Notes: generated from the sequence alone by a model not told the origin. Numbered from the stretch's first letter, positions 22,889 through 36,736 are shown. The stretch: 64,000 nucleotides of DNA from Marsupella aquatica (GCA_973895155.1 OZ316898.1:13454001-13518000); one strand, 5' to 3'. Numbers and translations are program-made.

Positions 22889-25800
22889 GAAAAATCTTAC
22901 ATTCTAGGCTGGGGGTACAAGGCCTAAAAACGTTGCAGGTGAAGGGGAGGCCTCCATATAGTGAGACCCCCAAGTGTTGATGTTGCTCCTGCCTTGTGTG
23001 ATGCTTGTGGGATCTTTGGCTGGTGACGTGTACATCACTTGAGTGACAACAGCTACCATGGTATCTTAGAGTATACATTGTCCCATGCACCATCAAGAGT
23101 GGTGATTCCATAAGTGTTTGGACCAATCCCCGCTTATGTGCGTATGCATTTGGCCACCAACTAATCAAGGTATGTCTCCTTGGTGGGTGAATAATCTTGG
23201 ATGTTCTAGATAGTAGAGTATGTGTATCCTAGGTCCACTTGAATTCCTGATCTTGAGCTTGAATCCTCTTGTCAGTAATGCTAGAAGTAATTCTACCTGC
23301 TGTTTGGTGGCCAGGTGGTCTCGCTGGTGGTGCCCTTAAGCTCATATTCTTGCTTGAGGAGTCCTTCCTTCACCAAGAACAGGTTCCCAACTACTTATTT
23401 CTAGTGTTTGTTTTGTAACAATTAAGCTAGTCAGATATTGAGCTGGCTGGACTTGAGGTTCCTCCACCAACTCAACTCAATGGTAGAGCTAGTAGCAAAC
23501 ATTGAGGAGCCTGGTCCATAGCTATTCTGTCATGTTATCACCATTCGAATTTTTATGCGTCTACTTTGGCATTTTCCTCTTCAAAAGTTGTTGACACTCA
23601 ACGCTAGCCACCCTGACTTGCTCAGCTCTTGAGAACCATGCCCAATCCCAATGTGAACCTCCAAAACCATCAATCAATACATCATCCAACACGTACAACC
23701 ACGATGTCCAAAAGAGTCCATCACTATGTGGGAACCTAAAACAGAGGAAAAAATTGAGATTGTGAGTGGACCAGAAGTACCAACAACTTGCCAAGAGAAG
23801 ATGCAATGGAAATACAAACTGAGGCGATGCATAATGACCACAACAATATCTCTCTCTGGAAGTCCCCAACAAGTCTCTCTCTTGCTCCACCTTAGCAGTG
23901 GTAGTAGTAAGCAACAGGATCAAGAGCAGTGCAAACTTGGGTGCAAATGACAAGTCTAGCTATGAAACCAATACCTCACTTGAGTGATTTGAATATTTGG
24001 ATTGCAAAGGCTTTGCTGCACTCTATTTCCAACTCTCAAACAATCAAAATGCTCCTTTTAGCCAGCCTTTGAGTTGGAGTTGCTCCAATCATATTTTCAT
24101 CCTAGAGCACCAACCATAGCTAGTGATGCAAAGGCTTCCCAAAACAATAGTCGATCAAAACTTCAGCAATTATAATTCTTGTTTTCCAGGCCATTATTGC
24201 TCACAATGCCCTGCTAACAGAAAGCCACTATATAATTGATGCCCTTCAGGCCATTATTTCCTTTGTTAATTTCAGGGCATTTTGAGAAGAATGCACACGC
24301 AAAGGTCTAAGAGAATTTTTCTTTTCACTAGTTGTTGTAAAAGTAGAGAAGAAGTTTCACAATTAGGGGATACAATTGGGACTGTGCCTTCTTCTCCTAA
24401 ATCAACACAAGTTACAATGAGAAAATCAATCACAAAGTGTATTAAGCTGTGCACAATGCCCTGGTATCAAGGGGTTCATATTTCACTCCTACTATTTCTG
24501 GTTCGTTATGTCCTCTCTTCACTCTTGAAGACAAACCCAAAGTTCATGGAAATTGAAGTTTTCCTTTTTTTTAGCCAAGACAAGCAGATGACAAATCTCA
24601 GAATGCCTTGCCTATGCTCGTTTCCATAAGCACATACTCTGCTTGTCTTTCGTATAGAGGATTTAAGAGAGTTGTCCTCCAAAGAATCAAAACTTCAATC
24701 CAGATGCAATCCTCTTAAAAGTGAAAATTACAAAGAGAAAAACCGTGAAGGGATTTGAGATACTATAGTTACTGCTCAATAAAAGTATTGTCCATTGCCA
24801 AGAGATAGCTCTCTCTAAGAGCATGCCAACTCTACAGGCTTTCAATTACTGGGTACATTAAATACCCAATTTGTCAATGTCCTTTTTTTGTTTACACTAT
24901 GTCACAGCCAACTGAAACACAACCCCAACCCTGATTTTTCCACATAGTAGAGGTTAGCAGCTGGCAACCTTAGCTTAAAATTATAGAAAGCCCAACAACA
25001 TGCCCAGTAGAAAGTCAGCTGCTGGAATTTTGACAGTGCTAGATGGCCAATTCACCTTTCAGCATTTTGTCTTACTAAGATGTTTTGCTACATATTTCTA
25101 TTTTCAATGTGCCATCACAAGGTGCATCACTTGTATGATTTACATTTTAAATTTTTGGCACCCCTGGCTCTAATTTTTTTTCTTGTTATCCTAGACCTCT
25201 CCTTTCCCACTACATTTAGTTTTCATTATAGTGCATCCACCCCCCTTAGCAAATTTATGGAATTTCTCCCAATTCTAGTGAATGAGAGAGAGAATTGACA
25301 CTTTGAGATGTGGACACCTCTTGCTTTAAGTCATCCTGACTCATACTTTTATTTGCTTAGATTATGGTTTTTATTGTCCCTGTGGAAAGGGAAGATCGTC
25401 AATAAATTATGTGCATAATTTGTTATTGTTTGAGTGTCATTACGGCAAGTGAGAATCTGCATCTTATGTGCACAACTTTTCAATACTTGTGCACTTGTAC
25501 TTTTCCTGGGTCATTATGTGAAATATACTTTTATTTTGGATGTGTTATACCCTATTCAATCATATAAAATACTATGTAATAATCATTTACACCTCACTAC
25601 AAGACCAGAAAAAATGAAGCATGTTCCAAGATGAGCATGTTCCAAGAAGAGTCAGCTGTCTATAGTCTCTTCCATATACAGATCCCACTAACCAAAAAAC
25701 TGTCCTTGAAATCCCAATAGGAGTAGAGAGTATGGGTTGGACCAGGCTTTTTACATTTTGGTCAACACCCCATTACATGACCTACACCGATTGGTCAACA

Positions 25801-27143
25801 TTCAGTTACATGGGGGACACTTTGACAATAACCAAACAAAGCAAGCCCAATAGGGTTGGAGATGCTCTAAGCTAATTTTGACAGGCTGGACAACCAATCC
25901 CATCTTGACCCAGCTTGCAACACCCAAAGCCATGACTGTCCCCTGGCACAGCTCAACACATTTGGGGACAAATGGACACATATCATTTAACTTTCTAGAG
26001 ACCTCACTAGGCTCTTAGCACATATCTTCCTCACATTTACTGCTCTGATCAGATGATTCCAAATCTTTAGAAGTGGAGCCTTAAAAAACAATCACAATTG
26101 TCCAATGATTGCAATTTTTTGTCATCAATTTTGGAGATGTTCTACTAGGCATGGACTGGATATGCATGAACAAGAGATTGTGATGCAAACTCTAATGTTT
26201 CAAGGTTTGTCTTCCTTCAAATCTGGTGATTTTAGATGGTCCTAGGAATTGAAGCGCAACCGTCCAGGCATTTCCTAGAGGAGAGTTGATGTCTCGGAGA
26301 TTGATCATAATGTGAGATAGACAGGACAGAAAAGTTTAGTTGTTTTAGACTGAGAGTCAATCCAATTTATCACTCATTGTGATGTTGTAAGCCATTGCCC
26401 AACACAATTCTAACATTTAGATGGGGTTGAAGCCTCGATGTTAGAGATCTCCCAACAAAGCTCTAGAGCATTTTCAAGTTTTGCATCGTGACTTGCACTT
26501 ACCAGAGATACATTGCATATTTAATTAAACCATAGGCACATTTAAACTTGCTTGTTTAAATGACCCTTATCCATATTTATCAACCGCTGGCTGGTGGGGC
26601 AATCCTGAAGATATGATAATCTAGTTCATTTGCTTCCTATATTTGCTTGTTATAACATTGCCTTGGGAGCCTGGGTTGACTGGTAACCACATATTTTATT
26701 GACACGAGTTCTTTAAACTGCAAGCACAAAGAACACACAACCTGGCCTATAGAGTGAAACATTTTGGTGTGTCAATCAAAGTCTTCTGCCAACTGCAAAT
26801 GGAGGATTCGGGCCTTTCAGAATATGCTGAACAACCTTGCAATTGGCAATCCATTCAATCATTAGAGGGAATGGCCACTTGACTTGTACAATGTTGGCCC
26901 GAGAGGCTTTATGGTGAGTGGAGCTAGGGATTCACTGTTTAATACAACTCATTGTATGTACATTCTTCGTCATTTGTCGCATCAGCTAAAGGAGTCTAAT
27001 ATGTTGATTTCAAATTGTCTGTTGTTCTAGGTGTGGAAAATTAACCGAAGATAGGAACTAATCTTGTTTGAAGCAAAGGGATTCACGACAAGAAGAAAAT
27101 GGCAATGTTGCAGAAGGTATGTACGTCTTGTCTTTCCACACAT

Positions 27144-27367
27144 CTCCACTCTTGTCTTCCAACTCGATCCACATTCAATTTTGTCATCGCCAAGCAAAAC
27201 ACTGAGAATAGGTGTTAGTTCTCATTGTTGGCAGCAAGTATATTAATTTTTGCCGCTCCACTCTTGTCTTCCAATTTGATCCACATTCAATTTTGTCATT
27301 GCCAAGCAAAACACTGGGACTAGGTGTTAGTTCTCATTGCTGGTAGCAAGTATATTAATTTTTGCCG
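27144..27367. repeat. Two 112-bp tandem copies
   Basis: Copies at 27144-27255 and 27256-27367 begin ctccactcttgtcttcca and end atttttgccg. They differ at only about seven positions, so the duplication is fairly recent. There is no coding function. Confidence 0.9.
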
Positions 27368-28534
27368 GAATCTTCCAGGAGGTTATCCCTCCATCCTCAA
27401 TGTTCCATCCTTGAATTTCTAGGAGATGCCAGAGTCCTAGAATATCTTTTGTAGTCCCTATGATTACAATTACATGTCAAACCTTTGGATCTCTAATAAT
27501 AGACAGGTTGTTACTTTGTTGGCCACATCACTTCCACAATACAAGCCCTTGACTCATGAATATTAGAGTAGAATCAATCCAGCAAAAACCCACAAACCAA
27601 CTATCACATGAGTGGATGTTAGTCATTGGGACAATGGCTTTGTACAATAGCTGAATGCATCATTGCTTGATGCTTATTCCTCTTTTGGGGAGCATCATAA
27701 GTATGTGAAAAATTCAGTTTTTTATTGATTCTGTCAAAGAAGTGTTTGAATACACACTACACAGTCCATGAGGGTCAAAAAAGAGTTGGTGGTCTATATT
27801 TGCTGAATTGCCTTGTCAACCTCCTTTGCAGTGAGCGCTGTCTGCAATCGGCAGTCTACTCTTGCCAAGGATGATCCAACATGATATGACTGGAGGAATT
27901 AGACATGTACAGCGGGTTAGAATTTCTGTTTATCACAGTGAGTTGTCTGAGCTGGCTTGTTTTCTTGTTGCTCTCTTGAAGAGGTTTCCAGAAAGAAATT
28001 TCATCTCAAGAAAGGTAGCGGAGCCACAGAATATGTATGGTAGGCTTGCTCCTTGAACTCCTATCATATTTTGTAAAGGGCCTTGTAAATGGGCTCCGGG
28101 CCCCCACATGAACACAAATTCATAAAAGTAATACAACTATTGTAAACTTCTGCTGTGGATAACCCTCTGGTATGAGCATTATAAAGTCCTAGGTGGCAGC
28201 AAACTTGGCTCAGTCCACTCCTTCGACTATAATAAGCCTAGACTAATAAAACCACAATACACAACTATGTAAATAATTGGAAAATGTGACCAGGTCCAAG
28301 ATCACATCTTTCATCAAGATTTAGCCCAGTCACACAAGAAGATCAAGAAAATCCTTTTTAGTCCAGCAGTGACATCAAGACATCTTGCAAAACATGCACA
28401 CATGGCATAACAATTTGCTAATTGTTGATACCCTCATTCAAAAGAGCCTTACAACTGAACTGGAACTTTTAGTATGATCATCAAGGGGCCTTTGGTAAAA
28501 TGAATGAGGTGTTCCTGTCAGCCAAACAGGTAGG

Positions 28535-28981
28535 ATGGTGGAGCAACTCACTGATGAACAACTTGCGGAGTTCAAGAAGGAGTTCAATCTATTTGATAAA
28601 GATGGAGATGGTACCATTTCAACAACTGAACTTGGTATTGTTATGCGTTCGTATGGCATCAACCCCACAGAAGTCGAGCTTAAGGAAATGATTGATTGTG
28701 TTGATACAGATGGGAGTGGAAAAGTTGAGTTTGATGAGTTTCTCTATCTGATGGCTCAAAAGTTGAAGGATACCGATCACGAAGAGCTCTTGAGGAAAGC
28801 CTTCCGTGTCTTTGACAAAGATCACCTTGGCTTCATTAGTGCGATAGAAATCCATCAAGTCATGACTCGTGTAGGGGAGAAGCTAACTGATGAAGAAGTT
28901 GAACACATGATCCAACAAGCCGACACAGATGGGGATGGCAAGATCAATTACGAGGAGTTTCTGAAATTGATGATGAAGTGA
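28535..28981 (+). CDS. Intronless calmodulin-like EF-hand protein
   Basis: A 148-residue single-exon protein of calmodulin size and layout, without a targeting sequence, probably a cytosolic or nuclear Ca2+ sensor. Four EF-hand loops lie at 21-32 ([12 protein letters not shown]), 57-68 ([12 protein letters not shown]), 94-105 ([12 protein letters not shown]) and 130-141 ([12 protein letters not shown]). Loops 1, 2 and 4 have all Ca2+ ligands. Loop 3 has His-Leu at loop positions 4-5, where canonical calmodulin has an Asp/Asn ligand at position 5, so Ca2+ binding there is likely weakened. The central linker [12 protein letters not shown] and the FRVFDKD and GEKLTDEEV blocks are calmodulin-like, but divergence is too great for a canonical calmodulin. 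Typical plant calmodulin genes have an intron after the first loop's glycine. Its absence suggests a retrocopy or an intronless CML. It lies in repeat-rich DNA, and expression cannot be judged. Confidence 0.9.
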   Translation: MVEQLTDEQLAEFKKEFNLFDKDGDGTISTTELGIVMRSYGINPTEVELKEMIDCVDTDGSGKVEFDEFLYLMAQKLKDTDHEELLRKAFRVFDKDHLGFISAIEIHQVMTRVGEKLTDEEVEHMIQQADTDGDGKINYEEFLKLMMK

Positions 28982-28999
28982 CCATCCCTGTACTTTATA

Positions 29000-31900
29000 T
29001 GATGCTGCTTGTATAAGGCTTCGCCCACAAATCCTCCTTGTAACTCTTTCTGTTTATCCATATTATGTCAATGTGTAGATAGATAGATTTTGACCACCTT
29101 CTCCAAATATATATTTGTATTGACTGATGGAGCTGTGAGACTTATTTTTCAATGAGGGGAAGAACGGTACCATTGTACCCTGCCTGCCTTCAGTATTTCC
29201 CTGGCTGTCTGCCAATTTCTTCGTTCACTTTTCTTATTGGCTGTTAGTTGTCATGTGAAACTTGGATAGATGCTTTAGACACAATCTACTTGAGTGGTTG
29301 CCCTCCAAGTTGGTTCAGTGACCATTACTAGCTTGCAGTGATTGCTCTCTCTTTCACACTGGTGAGGTTAATTATTAGCCTGCTAGTCTACATAGTTACT
29401 CTTCACGGCTTCCCTAGCTTCATTTTTGTGCGTGAGTGCAAGGCAAACTTCATCCTAAATTCTTCTGTGCAGCACCCAATTAAGTAGCAACAGTTTTGCT
29501 CAACGAATTTATAAATGCAATTCACCAACTAGTGTGCATCGTTTGACATCCTTCATCCCCTAAGCAACGTAAGCCAAATTTCCAGTCTTGTTTAGCAGCA
29601 TGTTTGCCCTGCCTTGGTACACTTGTGGCTTTGCTTGGTGAAACAATTTGGACAGGAGACTACATCAGTGAGCAGGGTAGACTATTTGCAGCAACAATTT
29701 TACCTGTTAGGGACACCAACTTCTTTCGAGGAAGTATAATAGTCAGCATTCTAAGATGAACAAACAATTGAATATGAATCATACCTTAAAAATGAAACAA
29801 TTCACCTTGTATTAACTGTCTTACTTATACTGACCACTGCAAATAGAGCAATAACATGCATCATGGGAGTGGATGTTGGTAGATCCATCTTCATTGCATG
29901 TTTATTGTCTGTAAAGGGGAGTGCGGGAAAATTAAGAGTTACCTGGCTACACACATTACATAGAAAGATTTGAGGATGAAGTTAGCGAGTAGCATGAACA
30001 CCCAGCGATTGAAGCTGGTGATTGTGTCTCAAAGTTATGAGCACTTGATACAACTCTTATATGTTCTAAATGATATTGATACGTCTCTAAGGATGCAAGA
30101 CCATATCATTATCATTCGTCAATGTATCACTATCGTATTATCTCCCGCATAACTCTCATTCTGTAAACTAACCAAATTGCTAGGGCATTATAGTGTTTGA
30201 TGAGATGATGTACTAATATGTTCTGGGTGAGTCAAATGTGTGATAATCGTAATTTTTCTAGAAATAATTATGCTCGAAAGCCTGCCAAATTTAAGGTGTC
30301 TGCTAAAAAAAAAGCCACCCCAAAGCAGGTTTGGCACAGGGGGAGAGAGCCAAACACACACTCCACAATTAATACAAAAGTGTCGTACGGGGTACCCTTA
30401 TCCCAGGAGCCCACCAGCAACTACTCATCTGTGTTGTGTACTCCCACGGAGGTTTGATCTGGATCGTTCAGTTAAATCTTGGACGGCTACGATGAGATAG
30501 TACAGTATCAACTTACAAGACGGGTTCCGTAAGTCCTGTAGTTAGTAACGTGGGGCCGGACGCTCACGCCGTCGTACGGTAACCAGAGGTGTGACATTAA
30601 TTCCCTGCGGTTAAGTTAGGCAGACCGTATCACGCCGTTTGTACGCTGCTCCTCTGTTTCTTCCCTTTCTTGTGTCCGTCGATTCCGTTCCGTCTCTCAC
30701 GCTCTCACGCCATCCCTCGATTCCATCGATTGTCCACCACTACTGCGCCGGAAGCTCCGGGTGGCGGGGCCGATCCATCCACGTGGGCTCGGCCCTCCTA
30801 CTCTCCTAGCCAGCCCTTTTTGTCCTGCTCTCGTCCGCTCTTCTCGACGAAAGCACCTTTTTCGTCCTCCAGCTTTTCCCGTGAAATGTGAGAAGAATGA
30901 ATGTGATTTCATGATTTCATCGTCGAGTCGAATCTTGCAACTCCGCTCTCTGGTTGCCATCGCTCTCTGTGTTCTTTAATCGTTTTCCTTCCGTGGGATG
31001 AGGCGACTGAGGTGATGTGAGCGTTTTTCTAATTGAATTCTACTGTGGACTCTTGAGGTGGGGACTCCGGGGAGGGAAAGAATGATTGATGAACTGTTTA
31101 CTGTTTGCGAAACGGATGACTCGGATTGTTGATGGTTTTGTTCCGTTGGATCATATCCTTCTTGCGTGGAGTTCTTCCGTCTCGTTTCCAAGCGGACGAG
31201 GGAAGGTGAGCATTCCTTGCGTCGTCAGTGGAGCAGAAAGCTCCGTTGTTGGAGCTCCGGAGAGAATTGGTACATCTCTTCACAATTCTGCTACTTCTTC
31301 CGGCTCTAGAATTTGAGGTATTGTCACCTGTCTGAAAGTGCTTAACTCGATAGAAGGATCTCGAGGTGTAAAATTCGGTTTCAGGGGAGTGCTCGTGGAA
31401 CCATTTTTTTGTGTGGCGTAGGCTTTGTACCTGAAGTTTCAGTTGTTCTGTGTCTCTTTAACTGACGTGTCTATTGCCCACGGTATGATTTTGTCCGTCA
31501 TACAGGGCAGACGGCAAGGACGGATGGGTCTCCGCAAGGCGGCAAGAGGAGACAAGAGATGGTTCTTAAGATCTTAAAATAGAGTCCAGTGAGAAGAAAC
31601 CAAAACGAGAGGAGGAGCAGAGAAAGTGAAGGATGGTGTTTCTCGCTAGCGGGATTGTGCAACGACAGAAAGAAGCGGGCGTGGCGTTCTCTGTGCTTGG
31701 TAGCTGAAGGAACTAGGGAAGCGGATGCGTGGAGGAACTGAGTCGAAACAGATGTCGGTAGAGCGGTGTCAAAGGAGCCAAAACTTAAATGTGCAGGGTA
31801 GCCCCCTTGTTGTGTACGAAGCTGCAGTAGGTCGCGAAAGTAGGCTTAGGATTTCCCAAATAATGTAGAAAAGATGTGACTGATCCGCTGGTAAGGCACT

Positions 31901-32288
31901 TTCAATCAATTGCCGCGAAAGAATTTGTATAGGCACGGAGCAAGCTTACGCTGGCGGAAGTGAGAGCCTTGACCGATAAATCGTTCCTGCGGCTGTCTTC
32001 AACACGTCCCAGTTTTCTGAATGGCGTCGATGATTTGTATGCATCGACAGCGTCTCGCCTCTCTTGGGCAGCACCATTGAAGGAGAGATAAAGACTAGTC
32101 GACAAGAAATGAGGGAGGATTGGCTTTGCGAGACTGATTGAACTCAATGGCTCGAATTATGGTAGGAGTTGGATTGATGCAATATTCACCAGACCTGAAG
32201 ACAGCTGAGGAGGACTTGAAGCGTAGATGAGATTGGATCAGCATGAAGTAGGGATGGTAGAGGCGGTGACCGTTTTTAAGGTAAGCGG
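29000..32288. other. Spacer and probable untranslated leader of the LIP1/LRR gene
   Basis: No coding region recognised. From about 30640 the DNA turns pyrimidine-rich (ctctgtttcttccctttctt), as at plant transcription starts, then becomes GC-balanced to 32288. The leader of the downstream gene may start here and contain introns. A donor-like AAG|GTAAGC lies at 32280/32281. Confidence 0.4.
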
Positions 32289-32537
32289 ATGAGGATCGAA
32301 GGGGAAGAAGAAGTGGAAGAAGAGGAAGAGGATGACGATCGTCACCGGGGACAGATATTTGGAGCTGTTGTCGACTTTCATCGAGGAGAACACCGCTCAG
32401 CTGCTGGATGGAGTACTGCTCCTCAAGCTAAATCCTGTCGGATTGCATTATGTGCAAACGCGCTTGGAAGCGCTGGAAGAGCTGGAAGCTCTGCGAGTGG
32501 GAGCACCTGTGGATTATTTGCGGGCCTACGTGGCTGA
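32289..32537 (+). promoter_or_regulatory. Upstream open reading frame overlapping the LIP1/LRR start codon
   Basis: An ATG at 32289 opens an 82-codon frame that is out of frame with, and overlaps, the main start at 32332. Its peptide starts with an acidic run (MRIEGEEEVEEEEEDDD) and has no known domain. If the transcript includes it, scanning ribosomes would have to leak past it, which usually lowers translation of the main protein. Whether the ATG is in the mature leader is not known. Confidence 0.4.
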
Positions 32538-35500
32538 TCTGGGAGATCATAGAGCACTCGAGCAGCTCCGCCGTGTTTTGCGCTTGTTGGGTTCTGTGAA
32601 GGTGGTGGCCATGGTCTCTGCGCCCTCTCGCGACCCGACGCCGATTACTTTGCTGCCTTTTTCCCGTCTGCGTTCCCTGGAGCTTCGAGGGTGTGATCTC
32701 TCCACTTCTGCTGCCCGTGGCCTACTCGAATTGCGTCCCATTCTGGAAAAGCTCGTTTGCTACAATTCGGCCGTGAGACTCTCAACCTTTCTTGCCTTCC
32801 GCATCGCACCTGTAAGGCCTTATTTGTGCAACGCGGAAACCTTGAAACTGCAATGCGTTAATTGCTGAGGGAGTTCTTCCTTATCCAGACTGTCTGTAAA
32901 TATATTGGCATCAGAACTTTTGACTTTGCTGGACTGATTTTGAATCTTCACCTTCAGTTCCATTGCATCGCTCGTCGTTACTGTACCTTTCGCTGGACTG
33001 TTGCATTTGAAGATTTTAAGAGAGGAAAAGCTGTCATACTGGAATGCGACACTAGCGGAGGGAGTTCTCTGTTCCTGACGTCTGCTGGAAATAGTGCCGT
33101 GCAGACTTTCAATGATGAACTACTGATCTCCAATCTAACTATTGAAATGCACCGTATGGCATTGGGTTTCACTTCTAGCTGGAGAATTTCATAAACGACG
33201 CAAGACGTGGAATGGTACTTACAGCCTCAGATTTAACTGGAACCTGTTTTTTTCAGGATGCATTGCGACACATCTTTTCGGAGCGGACCAAAGAAATGCA
33301 GGGTGCTCCAGTCTGGAGCCGCTTATCTGATGTCTCGTGTTATGGCAATGGAATGCTGCTCATGGATGAATCATTACAGCTCTTGCCAGCCTTGGAGGCA
33401 CTAGACCTCAGTAGAAATAGGTTTGCGAAAGTCGCCAATTTGCACAAGTGCTTGAAACTCAAGTATCTGGATGCGGGATATAATAACATCACGACCGTAT
33501 CGTCGTTAAATAAGGTAAGCCTCTACGGATGAGCATATCCGGCCCTTTGTTCGTTGGTTGGATAGACGATGAGCAATACATGAATCTGTTCATCCAGAAC
33601 ACACTTTTTGTATCTTGAAAATTTGGCGTATACTGCCGAAGAAGATGAGGCTGACAACGAAACTACTCGGCGGTAAATTGTCGTTAAAATTGGGAGACTA
33701 TCTTGTGACATTAGATGGGATGCCTCCAATTATAAGTAAGCCAAGACAACCAAATGATGATGAGTCAGATTTCTGTATTGGTAGATGCGGCCGTTGTTTT
33801 CCGGGTGGTGATTCCTACCAGTGTTTTGCTGATTTGGTCTCGTACTTGCCCGATAGATTCTGCACCGCGTCAACAAGCTGGTTCTCAGAAACAATGCTTT
33901 GGTCAGCACTCGGGGGCTCCACAGGATTGCTTCTTTGGAGGCCCTTGATCTCTCGTACAACTTGATTTCCAATTTTCGTGAAGTCGAACTGCTAGGCGAG
34001 CTTCCTTCGCTTCGGTTACTGTGGCTTGAAGGCAATCCTTTGACATTCAGCACATGGTATCGGAGAGAAGCTCTGAGCTATTTCCCAGAGCCCATGAAGG
34101 TGTGTCCTGTGCTTCGAAACATTCTTGTCATTGTTGTTCATTAGTTATTATTTGACAATTGTGGAGGTTGCTGCAATCAAAGAAGTCGGGGGTTTGAAAT
34201 TTGCTGAACATTTCTGGACATCGGGCAGCTTGTTCTTGACGGGAGGCGAACCTCCATGTGGGAAAGCTGTGCGGCAAGGAGGATTGCAACCCGTAGACTC
34301 AAGCAGAGGAGCAAGTATGGGGCTTTCACGCCTGCTCAGACTTGCGAATCATCGGACTTTTTGCCACAATTGAGTAGTTTTAAAGAGATTGACGACGCGA
34401 CGAACAGAGACGAGAGCAGCAATGGCGCAGGGTCGTCATCAGGGTCTACAGCATTACGACCGAGGGTGAATATCTCACAGTCCACAATATCTTGTGCCTG
34501 CTTTTGTATTTCTCAATTTTTCTTAATTGAATGCCTTCATAACGTGCAGGTCATTTTGTAGAGAAGCTTCATACCTGACTTGCCCAACGTTAAGATTATT
34601 TTGTTACTCAGTGTCCGAAAGCATTCCTTTGCCCGCTCCCACTGGCAGATGCATAGCGTTCTTGTTGGCCAATTGGCAGTACCTTGGGTGAGGCATGCGG
34701 TATTCTGGTGGTAATCCATCAACAGGCTTGCGAGTGTCTTTGATTGAAGAGTCTGGGACAGTTTTCTTACCTGAGGGCTGCTGCTTTTTGTGCAGAAGAA
34801 GAACTCAAGATTGGCTTCTATCACAGATGTCACTGAACTTAAGCGTTCTCCTAGACCCTTGGGGTCGCCAAGGGAAAGTTCTTTCAATTCTTCGGATAGC
34901 TTGGACTCAGAATCTCCTCTGCGTAACGTTGTAGAGAGTAAGGAAGAGATTGAAGAGACTGTCCAGGATTTAAGACAAAGAGCTGAACTGTTGAAGAGGG
35001 CAGGATCGAGCGGTTGGCTGAAGGAGTTGAATGCTTTGCTGGAGAGCGAAAGCAAAAGCAAGAAACAAATACTGGCAAAGAACGATACCAGCCCGCAAAG
35101 TCTATGGCAAAGGCGGAGGAGAAGGCGAAGCATGCGAAGGGGTAGCCTGGCGGAAGAAGTTACTAGCTCGGAGAAAGGTGATAAGGACAAAGAAAACCAG
35201 GAAACGGAAACTAGATTTCTTCGAGAAAGCGGTGTGAGACGGATGCGAAAAGATGCTCTCGCAAGATTTAAATCTGGTTACGCTGCAGATCATAAGTATC
35301 TCAATGCTGCTAACTTGAGTAGCTCTACTTCACTGGATGATCTACAAGGGCCCTTTGAGATCGCTGATGACCGACCTCTTGGTTCACCACATATTCTAAA
35401 CCACTCAAGCGATGCAGGCGAGCTTGAATCCGGAAAATTTAGACTTACTGAAGAACTTGTGACGGGAAAGATGCTGGCAAGTTCGTCTTCTTCTCCACCT

Positions 35501-36736
35501 CAATTTAATCAAGCTTTACTCCATCGGCGTCAGACTTTGGAAAGGGAGCTTCTGCTGCTGTCTGCTGAAGGGGAAATCTCTCAATTTGATGACAGTGATA
35601 CCAGTAGCGGAACACTATACTCAAATTTTTCTGACAGTAGCGACAGTCCTATGCATAGTCCATCCACAGTCTGGCAGCCCTTCAGATTTGAGCATAATGA
35701 TAAAAATGAGCGCTCATCTGCATCGGGTGAAAGAAGTGACAGCGACGATACTGACCAGGTGTGGAGTGACACTGGAGCACAAGGCGGTGAAGCTTCAGAA
35801 AGGGGTGGTCCCGATGTTAATAATTCAATTGGTGTGGTCCACTCCGAGGAAGGGGCCGAACACGGTGGAAAGGTTGTGGCATCTATTGCTCACTCGGAAG
35901 AAATCAAGGAACCTGCTCCACACGATTTGATACCCATGGTCGACCTTATAAAAGATAGAGAACGTGCAGTAGAAGGTCCTATGCATGTCCACACCACTGA
36001 TTCGAAGGAAACTAGCGGGATAGGTACACCGGTTGATGTCCTATCTGGTGGAATCAATACAACACAAGCCTTTCGCAAGGAAGGCAAAGAACAGGAGGCA
36101 CATGAAGCATTAAGTGGACACGGTGCAAGCAGCAGCAGCAGTAGGTTCGAAGAAGGTATTCCCAAATTGCTAGGTAACATGGGTTCTGGGCAGGAGAACA
36201 GGGGACATATTGAGGAACGGGTGAACTTTCGCAGCACTAGTGTCTTTCAGCCTAAATCAAAATTCTCTCGCAGGATTGTACACCCGGATTTGGCGGGAGT
36301 CCCAAGGTCCTCAGGTTGGCCTTCTAGAGAGAGGTATGTATTGGCGAATGAAATCCACCGGGCATATTCGTTAGGTGTAGACGGAGTTTCTGGGCAGGTA
36401 TTAGGGAGGCCTCTCAGTGTCTCTGTTCCGTTGTCAAAACCGTTTAACATCACAAGAAGCACTAGTGCTGATGGCGATCTAGAAAAACGAGAATGGTCGC
36501 GAAGTAGAAGCCAAACGGATGCTCTTGCTTCTCCATCTCTTCAGCAAGGGGAAAGCCAGGAAGCAGCAGACAGCGGTCTACCGAGTCATAGTCGAGAGTG
36601 CACCATGTCGTTGGGCCATTTGTGGGTCAGTGTGCTTGAAAAGAGGTTTTGCCCTCCTCCATCTTTTGTGGATTTCTTTGTGCTTTTGTTCTGCTCCGGC
36701 CTGTTTCAGGTCCAATATAGTTCATCACTACGTTAG
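32332..36736 (+). CDS. LIP1-domain leucine-rich-repeat protein (STK11IP/LKB1-interacting protein 1 family)
   Basis: Exons: 32332-32772, 33257-33514, 33857-34099, 34229-34465 and 34796-36736, all phase 0, giving 1039 residues. An 84-nt T-rich segment 36626-36709 has good GT...TTTCAG borders and keeps frame. If spliced, the protein has 1011 residues. Residues 1-147 match the LIP1 N-terminal domain as in plant homologues (MTIVTGDRYLELLSTFIEEN, KLNPVGLHYVQTRLEALEEL, LELRGCDLSTSAARGLLELR). Leucine-rich repeats fill about 180-305 (LEALDLSRNRFAKVANL, VNKLVLRNNALVSTRGLHRI, LRLLWLEGNPLTFS). The rest is long, polar and serine-rich, with a basic block RRRRRRSMRRGS and a conserved-looking LLHRRQTLERELLLLSAEG. 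In animals STK11IP binds LKB1 kinase and acts at endosomes or lysosomes; plant relatives have no settled function. Plant homologues are about 960-1060 residues by memory, so the length fits, but a missed C-terminal exon cannot be excluded. Confidence 0.82.

Larger units (their letters stand above)
20400..28500. other. Repeat-rich spacer without a recognisable gene
   Basis: About 8 kb of AT-rich DNA. No transposase, reverse transcriptase, gag or cellular domain could be read in any frame. A minus-strand frame near 23561-23953 begins with a hydrophobic stretch but has no ATG. It contains the second copy of the dispersed repeat (22783-22888) and a 112-bp tandem duplication (27144-27367). Confidence 0.5.

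Noticed and set aside
23561-23953. 130-codon minus-strand frame beginning with a signal-peptide-like hydrophobic stretch
   Set aside because: It has no ATG (it begins at TTG after an in-frame stop), the remainder looks random, and it lies in repeat-rich spacer.
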